Positions 16,936 to 25,661 of a stretch of DNA of 64,000 bases are shown piece after piece. How positions within the stretch are numbered: position 1 is the stretch's first letter; each line of letters starts with the position of its first letter. A program made the translations under genes and the position numbers. The notes beneath the pieces are model-generated. The model did no database searches and was not told the origin of the DNA. It saw only the letters and a program-made list of their open reading frames with translations. This DNA comes from Sulfurimonas sp. HSL3-1 (GTDB lineage Bacteria; Campylobacterota; Campylobacteria; Campylobacterales; Sulfurimonadaceae): NCBI RefSeq assembly GCF_039645995.1, contig NZ_CP147920.1:930001-994000 (forward strand). Direction: 5' to 3'.

Positions 16936-18132
16936 ATGAAAAAGCCGGGGCCCGTTTACCTTTTTTTTCTCTTCCTCTTAGCGGTGTCCCTGTCGGCACA
17001 GGTGGAACCGCCCGCCTTTCCCTCCGTCTTTGACGGTCCCGTTCCCGAATGCAACTGCAGCGCACTGGTGAATGAGGTTAATGTGCATCGCGCGCTCAAC
17101 GTGACGGACTGGAAGATGTATCTGCTGGAGGAACAGGGGTGGTTCGAGAGCAGCATGGAGTATATCGACGCATTTCATGCGGATGTGACGCAGAAGGTGC
17201 ATGTCTTTTCGGCCAATGCCGATCAGAAGTTGTCCAGCTGGGGCGGGCGCGAAACGAAAAAAAAACGCCGAAGGGTTCCCCGGGACGGCAATGCCAGTGA
17301 AGGGCTCTCAGACTACTTTGACGAGCTCTTCCATGACGACACCTATTTGTACAAGGGAGAAAGGAGCTATCTGATCCTGCGCGGCGGGGCCGAGTACAAC
17401 AAGGAGGAGGGGTGGAAGTTTCTCAACAACATCCGCTTCGCGATGAAACTGCCCCATACCCAGGAGCAGCTGCAGATCTTTGTCGGTGACCCGCTGGCGG
17501 ACAAGGACAAGGATGTCATCTCCGAAAACGGCCAGATCAACGAAACGACGGGGGTGGGGGCGCGCTATTTCCTGCCGGATTTTCTGCGGGACGTCAAAGC
17601 GAGCGTTTCCGCCGGTTTCCGGGGCTTGACCAATCCCTTCACGCAGGGGCGCATCGAATACCGCATGAACTTCTATGACTGGCTGATCCGGCCGGTACAG
17701 TATGTGGATTACTCCGTCAAGAGACTGTTTTACGAAGAGACCGACCTCTATTTCGACCGTCGTATCTCCAAAGAGGAGCTGGTGCGTCTGCAGCTGCAGC
17801 GCTCAACCGAGACGGAAAGAGAGGGCATGGCGTACATGACGTCGCTCTCCTATTTTAACAGTCTCGGCTTCAGGGCGGGATTCCGTACTTTTGTGTCGGC
17901 GTCGGGGCGGACGGTGGTTGACAACCCCCAGAGCGCCGACACGAACGTCACCACAGTCGAAATGACCCCGGGCATCTACAGGTACAGCATCGGTCTCGGC
18001 TGGAAACAGGCGTTTGCGCGGCGATGGATCTTTTACGAGATCATCCCCCGCATCGACTACGACATGCAGTACGACTGGCAGCCGAATTACGTCTGCCAGT
18101 TCTGGCTGGAGCTCTATTTCGGCGATACCTGA
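16936..18132 (+). CDS. Putative outer-membrane beta-barrel protein, unknown function
   Basis: 398 residues with a signal peptide (about 1-21). A Cys pair in PECNCS is followed by a helical region, a strongly basic insert ETKKKRRRVPRDGN around residues 110-123, and then many alternating beta-strand segments such as KASVSAGFRGL, RIEYRMNFYDWL and YRYSIGLGWKQAF, ending in WLELYFGDT, an outer-membrane-barrel-like finish. Unrecognised family. The signal-peptide start at 16936 is unambiguous. Its 3' end overlaps the convergent ferritin-like gene by 19 bases. Confidence 0.65.
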   Translation: MKKPGPVYLFFLFLLAVSLSAQVEPPAFPSVFDGPVPECNCSALVNEVNVHRALNVTDWKMYLLEEQGWFESSMEYIDAFHADVTQKVHVFSANADQKLSSWGGRETKKKRRRVPRDGNASEGLSDYFDELFHDDTYLYKGERSYLILRGGAEYNKEEGWKFLNNIRFAMKLPHTQEQLQIFVGDPLADKDKDVISENGQINETTGVGARYFLPDFLRDVKASVSAGFRGLTNPFTQGRIEYRMNFYDWLIRPVQYVDYSVKRLFYEETDLYFDRRISKEELVRLQLQRSTETEREGMAYMTSLSYFNSLGFRAGFRTFVSASGRTVVDNPQSADTNVTTVEMTPGIYRYSIGLGWKQAFARRWIFYEIIPRIDYDMQYDWQPNYVCQFWLELYFGDT

Positions 18133-18944
18133 GCCAACAGTTTTTTCATCAGTTCGATGTGGTAGCTCTCCTGGAAGTTGATAAAGTCGAAAAAGGCGGA
18201 GAGCTCCTCATCCCTGACCGCTTCGGCGAGGGAGCGGCACTGTTCTTTGGCATTCTCCTCCTCGGCGATGCCGTTGCGGATAAAGGCATCGAGATCGTCG
18301 ATCTTGTAGGTCCGTTCATCCAGGGGACGGGGCAGGGCGAGGATCCCCATCTGCGCCATCATGTTCCCGAAGGACTTCAGGTGGAACTGCGACTCGTCGA
18401 TCAGGTCCTGGTAGATGTCGCGCTCGAGCAGGTTGCCGCTTTCGTTCTGCATATAGGCGTAGATGAGGATCAGCTCGTACTCTTTGTAGGACTCCTCGAA
18501 CAAAAAGAGGGTCAGCGCGTCGGTCTGGGGCTGGTCGAGGGATTTGCCCGGCAGGGTGCGGTGGCGGTCGAAGGCGGTCACGGGGGCGTTGGTGTCGGGA
18601 CGTTCCTGCAGGGCCTCCAGTCTTGCGATGAGGTATTCGTCGTCGGTAACCATGCGTGACGAGAGCACTGAAGCCGGGTAGAGGGCCATGGTCGCCTCGA
18701 CGGCCCCAGTGAGGGCTTTCAACGCTTCAAACGTGTCGGCGGGTCGACCAAGGTCGACGTCGCGGTCGTAGGTGTATGCGGTTCCCTTTTCCGCCAGGGC
18801 GCGCGCGATCCAGCGCAGATGCCGGAAGGCGATCTGGGCATGGTCGTAGAGCTCGGACTTGACCGCCTCGTCTTCGAGCATGAAGGAGGTAAAGAGGATT
18901 TTAAGCCAGAGGGCGTGTTTATGCCCGAAAACGTCCGCTGTCAC
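18114..18944 (-). CDS. Ferritin-like diiron-domain protein
   Basis: 276 residues, all-helical. Several Glu/His-bearing helices look like ferritin-type iron ligands: FLFEESYKEYELIL, DLIDESQFHLKSFG, IAEEENAKEQC and FINFQESYHIELMKK. Function is not established; iron storage/oxidation or an iron-supply role is suggested by the co-transcribed Fe-S scaffold gene, whose stop overlaps its start by 4 bases. The C-terminal 6 codons overlap the convergent outer-membrane protein gene. Confidence 0.7.
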   Translation of the reverse strand: MTADVFGHKHALWLKILFTSFMLEDEAVKSELYDHAQIAFRHLRWIARALAEKGTAYTYDRDVDLGRPADTFEALKALTGAVEATMALYPASVLSSRMVTDDEYLIARLEALQERPDTNAPVTAFDRHRTLPGKSLDQPQTDALTLFLFEESYKEYELILIYAYMQNESGNLLERDIYQDLIDESQFHLKSFGNMMAQMGILALPRPLDERTYKIDDLDAFIRNGIAEEENAKEQCRSLAEAVRDEELSAFFDFINFQESYHIELMKKLLAQVSPK

Positions 18945-19372
18945 TTCGTCTCCTCCGTGGCGCAGCTGCTGGCAATGGGGAGCCGGTGCAGCTCCTCCTC
19001 CCCGCCCTGAGACCGGTGTGACAGGTTCTGCAGGGCGGCGTTGAACGCCGTCAGAACGAGCTCCGAGCAGGCCCGCTGCTTTTCGGGGGCGTCGGCGACC
19101 TTCTCCTCCATCTTGTGCATGATCGCGGTGGCTTCGTCGATGCCCGCGCCTTTGACCATTTCGGTAAAGACGGAACCGAGCACGACCGTGTCCTGACAGC
19201 CGTTGGTCGCAAAGGCGATCTCGTTGACCCCAGCGGTGTCCTTGCCCAGGTACAGGATGACATACTCGCCGCTTCGTTCGTCGTAGCCTATGCCGACCCC
19301 GCCCGGGTCATCCAGTTTGCCGTAGTTTTTCGGCGCCATCATATGTTCGATGATCTCGTCGCTCAGTTCCAT
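18941..19372 (-). CDS. IscU/NifU-like Fe-S cluster assembly scaffold
   Basis: 143 residues of the IscU/NifU N-terminal fold: ELSDEIIEHMMAPKNYGKLDDP at the N-terminus, FATNGCQDTVVLGS (C59) and RACSELVLTAF (C102). The first of the three classical scaffold cysteines (in N-P-x-C-G-D) is missing; the equivalent region reads GIGYDERSGEY. ATG at 19372 chosen as the family-typical start. It is co-transcribed with the ferritin-like gene. Confidence 0.75.
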   Translation of the reverse strand: MELSDEIIEHMMAPKNYGKLDDPGGVGIGYDERSGEYVILYLGKDTAGVNEIAFATNGCQDTVVLGSVFTEMVKGAGIDEATAIMHKMEEKVADAPEKQRACSELVLTAFNAALQNLSHRSQGGEEELHRLPIASSCATEETK

Positions 19373-19463
19373 TTCCACCCCTCTGTGTACTTCTTGTGAT
19401 ATTATTCTAACCTTAATATGCTTGAAGGAGCGCACTGAGCGCTACCGCTGCGAAGGAGATGCC

Positions 19464-21224
19464 CTGAGTCGCCGCAAACCCGTCAAAGATAACGGTTTTA
19501 CCGCCAAAGATTTTCTTGTCACGACCCCCGAAGAGATGCAGCGCCGCGGCTGGGAACAGCTTGATGTCATCCTCGTCAGCGGGGACGCCTATATTGATTC
19601 GCCCTTTATCGGCGTGGCGATGGTGGGGCGCATTCTTGAGCGCGAAGGGTACCGTGTCGGCATCATCGGCCAGCCGGACATCGAGAGCGCCGAAGAGATC
19701 AGCCGCCTCGGGGAGCCCCGGCTCTTCTGGGGGGTGAGCGGCGGAAGCGTCGACTCGATGGTCTCCAACTATACGGCGACGAAGAAGTTCCGCAACAGCG
19801 ACGACTATACTCCCGGCGGCAAAAACAACAAGCGTCCCGACCGCGCGACCCTGGTCTATACGAACCTGATCCGCCGCCATTTCAAACATACGGCACCGAT
19901 CGTTCTGGGCGGAATCGAAGCGAGCCTGCGCCGCATCACCCACTACGACTACTGGAGCAACAAGCTGCGCAAACCGATCCTCTTTGACGCCAAGGCGGAC
20001 TATCTCATTTACGGGATGGGGGAGATCGCCCTGCTGGACCTGACGCATGCTCTGGAAAAGGGCGAAAGTCCGACGACGGTACGCGGGGTCTGTCATATCT
20101 CCAAAACGCCGGAGCCCGATTACATTCAGCTCCCTTCCCACGCCGAGTGTCTGAAGGAGAAGGAGCGCTACATCGATATGTTCCAGTACTTCTACGACAA
20201 CAACGACCCCATCTCCGCCAAGGGGCTCTGCGAGGAGGTCGACGGCCGCTACCTGATCCAGAATCCGCCCTGCGACTACCTCAGCGAGCCGGAGATGGAC
20301 GGCCTCTCCGCCATGCCCTTTACGCGGGAGCTGCACCCCTATCACAGGCAAGAGGGTGAGGTGAAGTGCCTGGAGACGATCAAATTCTCCATCATGACCC
20401 ACCAGGGGTGCTGGGGCGAATGCAACTTCTGCGCCATCGGCGTGCACCAGGGGCGCACCATCCGTACCCGCTCGGAGGCCTCCATCGTCGGCGAGGCAAA
20501 GGCCTTTACCGCGTACAATGATTTCAAGGGGATCATCTCCGACGTCGGGGGGCCGACGGCGAACATGTACGGCTACGAGTGTAACAAAAAGCTCAAACTC
20601 GGCACCTGTGACCACCAGCGCTGCGTCGATTCGCGCCACCTCTGCTCCTCCATGAAGGTGGACCATTCGCGCAACATCAACCTGCTGCGCCAGGTGCGGG
20701 CTGTGCCGGGGATCAAGAAGGCCTTTGTCGCTTCGGGCATCCGCTACGACCTGATCAACGAGGACAAACAACACGGCTACGACTACCTGAAAGAGCTGGT
20801 ACGCCACCATATTTCCGGGCAGATGAAGGTGGCACCGGAGCACACACAGCAGCACGTTCTCGACCTGATGGGCAAGCCGGGCAAGCAGACGCTGATCGAT
20901 TTTAAAAAGCTTTATGATAAACTAAACGCAGATGAGGGAAAAAAGCAGTTTTTGACGTACTATCTTATTGCAGCACACCCGGGCTGTACGGAAGCGGACA
21001 TGCATGAGCTGAAGCGCTTCACGTCCGAAGAGCTCAAGATGAATCCGGAACAGGCGCAGGTGTTTACGCCGACGCCGGGGACGTGGTCATCGGTGATGTA
21101 TTATACGGAGATGGATCCGGAGACCCGGAAAAAGATCTTTGTCGAAAAAGATACGCGCCGCAAAGAGAAGCAAAAAGAGATCGTCGTTAAAAAACAGCAG
21201 TTCAGGAGCGGTTTCGCCAGTTAA
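19464..21224 (+). CDS. ygiQ: YgiQ-family radical SAM protein
   Basis: About 586 residues. An N-terminal YgiQ domain (EEMQRRGWEQLDVILVSGDAYIDSPFIG) precedes a radical SAM domain with cluster motif CWGECNFC (encoded about 20410-20433) and a C-terminal domain with MKVAPEHTQ and FTPTPGTWSSVMYYTEMDP. Function of the family is unknown. Start is unusual: a strong GAAGGAG sits 5 bases before a CTG at 19464, giving SRRKPVKD; TTG at 19422 or ATG at 19350 are in-frame alternatives without ribosome sites. A -10-like TATTAT is at 19400-19405, downstream of the ATG at 19350, which argues against that start. Confidence 0.85.
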   Translation: MSRRKPVKDNGFTAKDFLVTTPEEMQRRGWEQLDVILVSGDAYIDSPFIGVAMVGRILEREGYRVGIIGQPDIESAEEISRLGEPRLFWGVSGGSVDSMVSNYTATKKFRNSDDYTPGGKNNKRPDRATLVYTNLIRRHFKHTAPIVLGGIEASLRRITHYDYWSNKLRKPILFDAKADYLIYGMGEIALLDLTHALEKGESPTTVRGVCHISKTPEPDYIQLPSHAECLKEKERYIDMFQYFYDNNDPISAKGLCEEVDGRYLIQNPPCDYLSEPEMDGLSAMPFTRELHPYHRQEGEVKCLETIKFSIMTHQGCWGECNFCAIGVHQGRTIRTRSEASIVGEAKAFTAYNDFKGIISDVGGPTANMYGYECNKKLKLGTCDHQRCVDSRHLCSSMKVDHSRNINLLRQVRAVPGIKKAFVASGIRYDLINEDKQHGYDYLKELVRHHISGQMKVAPEHTQQHVLDLMGKPGKQTLIDFKKLYDKLNADEGKKQFLTYYLIAAHPGCTEADMHELKRFTSEELKMNPEQAQVFTPTPGTWSSVMYYTEMDPETRKKIFVEKDTRRKEKQKEIVVKKQQFRSGFAS

Positions 21225-21236
21225 AGGAGCAGACAA

Positions 21237-22763
21237 TTGGCACTGTTTGGAAAGCTATTTAAGAAAAAAGAGCCCTCGAGGCCGGAAGTTGTCCCGGTCG
21301 AGGCGGTCGAATTGCAAGACGCCCCGTTCAACCTCAACGATACGTTGCGCGATGTCGCGAATATCCTCTCCCTTGATGCGCAGGAGAAGCGCATCTCCAT
21401 CGTTTACCGGATGAAAAAGAATGTCCCTTCCGCGGTCATCGGAGACCGCTACAAGCTTTCCCGTCTACTGAGCGACATCATCGGGAATGCGATCGATTTT
21501 ACCGATAAGCGCGAAGATGTCGTCGTCCAGATCAGCCGGAACGAAAGCAATGACGAGGCGCTGGAGCTCCATTTCGAGGTGATCGATTACGGGGTCGGGA
21601 TGGACGAGACGATCGTCGAAGAGAACCTGATGCCGATGCTGACCAGCGACACCCCGGCCGCGGCGTTTGAGATCCGCGGCAGCGGGCTGCAGCGCGCCCG
21701 TGACATCGTGCACGCGATGCAGGGCAGCATCCGTCTGAGCAGCCGGCCGAAGAAAGGGACGCGAGTCAATTTCCATCTGCTCCTTTCCGCCGAAAACCTC
21801 AAGGAAAAACGCCACTACCGTCTGCCGAATAAAGAAGGCGTCGGGCGCAAGACCCTGGTCGTCGACAACGATATCGGCAGTGCGAAGGCCGTGGTGCCGA
21901 TGCTGGAATACTTCCGTCACGACGTGAGCGTCGGCAATGTGGCGGACCTGGCCTTCATGGAGTCGTACGATATCGTCATGGTCTCCTCCGAATACTGGAG
22001 CGACGAACTCTATGCGGATATCCAGAAGCTGGGGGACGCATGCCCGAAGATCGTGATGATCGAAAGTATGATCAACCACCAGGAGGTCGAGGAGCGCGCC
22101 CTCGAGTACGTCGACTGGCTCATCTATAAGCCCTTCACCCAGCAGTTCGTCTTCGAGATGCTGGTGGCGCTCTACTCCGATGCGCTGAGCACGGCTCCAG
22201 AGGAGCCGGAGGCCGCGGCGCCGGAAACACCTGCCGTCGAGGAGGCCGTCAAGGAAGAGGCGCGCCCCGAGCCGCACGTTCCGGAAGAGGTCGCTCCGGC
22301 AGCCGATACGGCAAAAGCGAAAGCCGTTTCAGCGGTGGAGGCCTTCCTCAACGGGACGGTCATGGCCGGCGAGCAGAATGAGCGCAGCGTCTATTGCAAA
22401 TCTGCCCACCAGTTTTTTGTGGCGGCGGACGGATTGGCCCACTGCGGCAATGACTATACGGCCTTTGTCGAAAAACTCAAAGAGGCGATCTGGAAGTATG
22501 TCAAGGCCGACCGCGTGATCATGGGGATGATCGGGCAGGGGCAGCTCGGGGAGGCGGCGGAGTACTGCGTCAAGATGAAGCAGTCCCTTGCCGAACTCGG
22601 TGTGTATAAACTCGCCTGCCTCGCCGATCTGCTTGAGGCGGCGTGCCGGGAGCGGAATGCGGAGGAGATAGAGGCATTGACGAATGCCATCGGATTTATT
22701 CTCAAACAGACGATTTCGTCCCTCGATCAGTTCATCGAACAGTCGAAATACAAAATCCGTTAG
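21237..22763 (+). CDS. Histidine-kinase-like ATPase protein with degenerate receiver domain
   Basis: 508 residues, cytoplasmic. It has a HATPase_c domain (about 30-190; N-box N84, G1 D117 in VIDYGVGMD, G2 GSGLQRA) with no preceding dimerisation/His-phosphoacceptor domain. After a KRHYRLP linker (191-197) comes a receiver-like domain (about 204-315) that keeps K298 but has Ser in place of the phospho-accepting Asp. An Ala/Pro/Glu linker and a helical C-terminal domain (about 365-508) follow. The TTG start has AAAGGAG at 7 bases. It is closely related in layout to the next gene and probably works with it. Confidence 0.75.
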   Translation: MALFGKLFKKKEPSRPEVVPVEAVELQDAPFNLNDTLRDVANILSLDAQEKRISIVYRMKKNVPSAVIGDRYKLSRLLSDIIGNAIDFTDKREDVVVQISRNESNDEALELHFEVIDYGVGMDETIVEENLMPMLTSDTPAAAFEIRGSGLQRARDIVHAMQGSIRLSSRPKKGTRVNFHLLLSAENLKEKRHYRLPNKEGVGRKTLVVDNDIGSAKAVVPMLEYFRHDVSVGNVADLAFMESYDIVMVSSEYWSDELYADIQKLGDACPKIVMIESMINHQEVEERALEYVDWLIYKPFTQQFVFEMLVALYSDALSTAPEEPEAAAPETPAVEEAVKEEARPEPHVPEEVAPAADTAKAKAVSAVEAFLNGTVMAGEQNERSVYCKSAHQFFVAADGLAHCGNDYTAFVEKLKEAIWKYVKADRVIMGMIGQGQLGEAAEYCVKMKQSLAELGVYKLACLADLLEAACRERNAEEIEALTNAIGFILKQTISSLDQFIEQSKYKIR

Positions 22764-22773
22764 GGGGTGGCGG

Positions 22774-25377
22774 ATGCAATATTATAAACTGATCATAACC
22801 GCGCTTGTCGCCATGGCGTCATTGGCATTGATGGCGGCGGAACCCTATATGAATATTGTGGTTGCCGCGGGCAACAGCAAAGCGGAGATGGACATCTATG
22901 TCCATACCCTGAAGCGGAAATTTGCCGAAGATCCCGCCATCGCCGAAGCACAGGCCAAAGAGCATTTCGAGGTTGTCAGTCGACGGTCGGGGCGTCACTA
23001 CATCACCAGTGTCGAGCCGCTCCGCGACAGCGAGGTCGTCTCCAGGGTGCTGGAAAAGGTACAGCGTTCTTTCCCGGACGCCTATGTCTATACCCACCGC
23101 GGCGATGAAGTGCCTGCAGCCGAACCCGAGCCGAAGGTAGAGGTGAAAACGATCTATGTTCCCGCCGAACCGGAGATCAAAACAGTCTATATCCCTGCCG
23201 CACCGGAGGTCAAAACCATCTATGTCGACAGGCCTTCGAAAGGGATCCCGTCCGAAAAGATCCTGATTGCGCTGGTGATCCTCGGAGCGCTCTTGCTGCT
23301 GCTGATCCTTTTCGCCCTCTATCAGAAGCAGAAGCTGTCAAAAATAAGCCGCGTACTCAAAAAAGAGCACGAAGAGCTCGAGCAGATGCTCGAGCACCAA
23401 GAAGATATCATGGTCAACGTCGGCGAGAAGATCCGGCAGCCGGCCAAGGAGATCAACACCAGCAGCGAGAAGATCCTTCAGACGCAGCTCGACCCGGAAC
23501 AGAGCCGTGAACTGGAGAAGATCAAGCATTCCGATGAACTGCTCCTGGACATCACGAATGACCTGATCGACTTCCTGAACCTCAAGTCCGACAAGGTCAA
23601 GCTGCGGCATGAACTGTTCAATATCAACAACGTTCTCGACGAGATGGCAGGTACGGTCAGTAGCCGTGCACGGGGCCGCGGGGTCGAATTCATCTTCGAC
23701 ATCGAGAAGGGCGTACCGGCCAAGTTCATCGGGGATTCGCTGCGCCTGGGGCAGGTGCTTACCAACCTGATGAGCAACGCTATGAAGTTCACCGAAGCCG
23801 GGGAGGTGAAGCTCCATATCCGGCGTCTGCCGGACAAGGGCGGGAAGGTGATGCTGGAGTTTATCATCTCCGACACGGGCATCGGTATTGATCCGAAACG
23901 TTTCAATGATATCTTCGAACCCTTCTCCTCAGCCAACGATCTCAAAGAGACGGGCCTGGGGCTCTACATCTCCCGTGCGCTGATTGGGATGATGGGCGGT
24001 GCCATCGAGATCAAAAGCGTCATAAGCAAAGGGAGCGATTTCATTCTGACGATCCCGCTGGAAGTGCCGGACGTCAACGAAAAACGCCACTACCGTCTCC
24101 CGGCCAAGGCCTTCACGGGACACAGTTTCGTGATCGTCGAGGTGCAGCCGACGGCGGCGGATGCGCTCAAAAAGATGCTGGAGTACTTTAAAAACGACGT
24201 CAGTGTCCGATCGCTGGGGGCGATCAGAAACAAGAGTGATATTCTCTTTGAGAGCGAGGTCGTTATCATCGCCGAAGACGCCTTTACGCCGGACGTCCAG
24301 GCCCTGATAAAGCGGGTCAAGAGCGAAACGGACAACAAGGTCGTTCTGGCGGGAAGCATGATGAACGAGCCCCACGACGTCTCGGGACTCAAATCCCTGA
24401 TTGATGCACGCATCATGAAGCCGCTGAACCTTCAGCGTATCTACGACCTGATCGTTGACCTGTTCGAAGACAGTATCAAAGAGGTCGATACCGAGGGCGT
24501 GACGCCGCGGCACACGTCGCCCAAAGCGATCACCGAGCAGCACTATGAGGATGTCCCGGAAACGCCGAATATCACGAAGCAGAGCTTCAGTGCCTTTGCG
24601 GGGGCGTCGGTACTGATTGTCGAAGACAACCTGATCAACCAGAAGGTGCTGCTGAGCCTCTTCAACGGCAGCGGCATCCGGGTCACCATGGCCAGCGACG
24701 GCGTCGAAGCCCTTGAAGCGGTGCAGGACCCGAAAAACCGTTTCGACCTCGTGCTGATGGATATTAACATGCCGGTCATGGACGGCTACGAAGCGACGCG
24801 CCACATCCGTTCGGACGCGCAGTACGACGATATGCCGATCGTCTCGCTGACCGGTCTGGGACTGCCCGAGGAGATCGCGAAGATGTACGCGCTCGGGATG
24901 AACGCGCATCTGACCAAGCCGGTGCAGGTCGGGCGGCTCTATACAGTGTTCAGCCGCTTTGTCAAGGCGGTCGCTCCGGCCGCCAAGACGCCGGCCCGCA
25001 CGGCAACGTCGCCGCTGAAGGGGACCACCTTCGCCAATACGGAAGTACTCGCGGCCAAGGACGGTCTGATGCGCGCCAGCGGCGATGCGGAGCTTTACGG
25101 CGAGATCCTCGAGGAGTACGTCACGCTGTACGCCAGTGCGGACCAGACGCTGGAAGTCTTTATCAAGACGGGGAACTTCGATGCCGCCAAGAAACTGGCG
25201 CACGATATCAAAGGCGTCAGCGCCAATATCGGCGCGACCCACATGGTACAGGTCAGCGAGGCCCTCAATGTCGGCCTGTCGCGTAACCTGGAGAACAGTA
25301 AACTGCTCGCGCTCAAAAGCGATTTCGACCGCCACCTGCATGATGTATTGAAAGAGGCGAGAAAGTACCTGCCGTAA
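22774..25377 (+). CDS. Hybrid sensor kinase-like protein (His site replaced), REC and HPt domains
   Basis: 867 residues: signal peptide/anchor (1-21), periplasmic domain (about 24-155) ending in three xVKTIYVPA-type repeats (about 123-151), membrane helix (162-183), coiled coil and dimerisation region (190-265). The usual HEIRTP motif reads EKIRQP here, so the phosphorylatable His is Glu218. Then a HATPase domain (about 278-432; N331/N335, DTGIGID, GLGLYIS), a KRHYRLP linker (437-443), a degenerate receiver (about 448-565), a complete receiver (611-730; E617, D618, D663, K715) and an HPt domain with H810 (LAHDIKG). Start at 22774 directly after the partner gene. Stimulus unknown. Confidence 0.85.
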   Translation: MQYYKLIITALVAMASLALMAAEPYMNIVVAAGNSKAEMDIYVHTLKRKFAEDPAIAEAQAKEHFEVVSRRSGRHYITSVEPLRDSEVVSRVLEKVQRSFPDAYVYTHRGDEVPAAEPEPKVEVKTIYVPAEPEIKTVYIPAAPEVKTIYVDRPSKGIPSEKILIALVILGALLLLLILFALYQKQKLSKISRVLKKEHEELEQMLEHQEDIMVNVGEKIRQPAKEINTSSEKILQTQLDPEQSRELEKIKHSDELLLDITNDLIDFLNLKSDKVKLRHELFNINNVLDEMAGTVSSRARGRGVEFIFDIEKGVPAKFIGDSLRLGQVLTNLMSNAMKFTEAGEVKLHIRRLPDKGGKVMLEFIISDTGIGIDPKRFNDIFEPFSSANDLKETGLGLYISRALIGMMGGAIEIKSVISKGSDFILTIPLEVPDVNEKRHYRLPAKAFTGHSFVIVEVQPTAADALKKMLEYFKNDVSVRSLGAIRNKSDILFESEVVIIAEDAFTPDVQALIKRVKSETDNKVVLAGSMMNEPHDVSGLKSLIDARIMKPLNLQRIYDLIVDLFEDSIKEVDTEGVTPRHTSPKAITEQHYEDVPETPNITKQSFSAFAGASVLIVEDNLINQKVLLSLFNGSGIRVTMASDGVEALEAVQDPKNRFDLVLMDINMPVMDGYEATRHIRSDAQYDDMPIVSLTGLGLPEEIAKMYALGMNAHLTKPVQVGRLYTVFSRFVKAVAPAAKTPARTATSPLKGTTFANTEVLAAKDGLMRASGDAELYGEILEEYVTLYASADQTLEVFIKTGNFDAAKKLAHDIKGVSANIGATHMVQVSEALNVGLSRNLENSKLLALKSDFDRHLHDVLKEARKYLP

Positions 25378-25400
25378 CGGCGGATTTAGTAATCATTCCC

Positions 25401-25406
25401 TACAAT
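25401..25406 (+). promoter_or_regulatory. -10 box (TACAAT) predicting a leaderless mRNA
   Basis: TACAAT ends six bases before ATG 25413. No Shine-Dalgarno in the gap. Same geometry as at 14458 and 16924. Confidence 0.5.
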
Positions 25407-25412
25407 TACCGC

Positions 25413-25661
25413 ATGAGAATAGATAAATTTCTGAATGCGGTCAATATCACGAAGCGCCGCACCGTGGCGCAGGATATGCTCGCAAACGGGGTCGTCAGCA
25501 TCAACGGCCAGAGTGTCAAGGCGAGCAAAAACGTCGCGGTGGGGGACATCATCGCCATTGCCTACCTCAAGGGGGAGAAGCGCTACGAAGTGCTGCAGAT
25601 CCCGACGACGAAATCCACACCCAAATCGATGCAAAGCGAATACGTAAAGGAACTGAATTGA
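25413..25661 (+). CDS. S4-domain RNA-binding protein (Hsp15/RqcP-like)
   Basis: 82 residues, essentially one S4 domain: MRIDKFLNAVNITKRRTVAQDMLANGVVSINGQSVKASKNVAVGDII. Proteins of this size bind structured rRNA/tRNA, for example Hsp15 or RqcP in rescue of stalled 50S-peptidyl-tRNA complexes; which one applies here cannot be told. Its TGA overlaps the TTG start of trpD. Confidence 0.85.
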   Translation: MRIDKFLNAVNITKRRTVAQDMLANGVVSINGQSVKASKNVAVGDIIAIAYLKGEKRYEVLQIPTTKSTPKSMQSEYVKELN

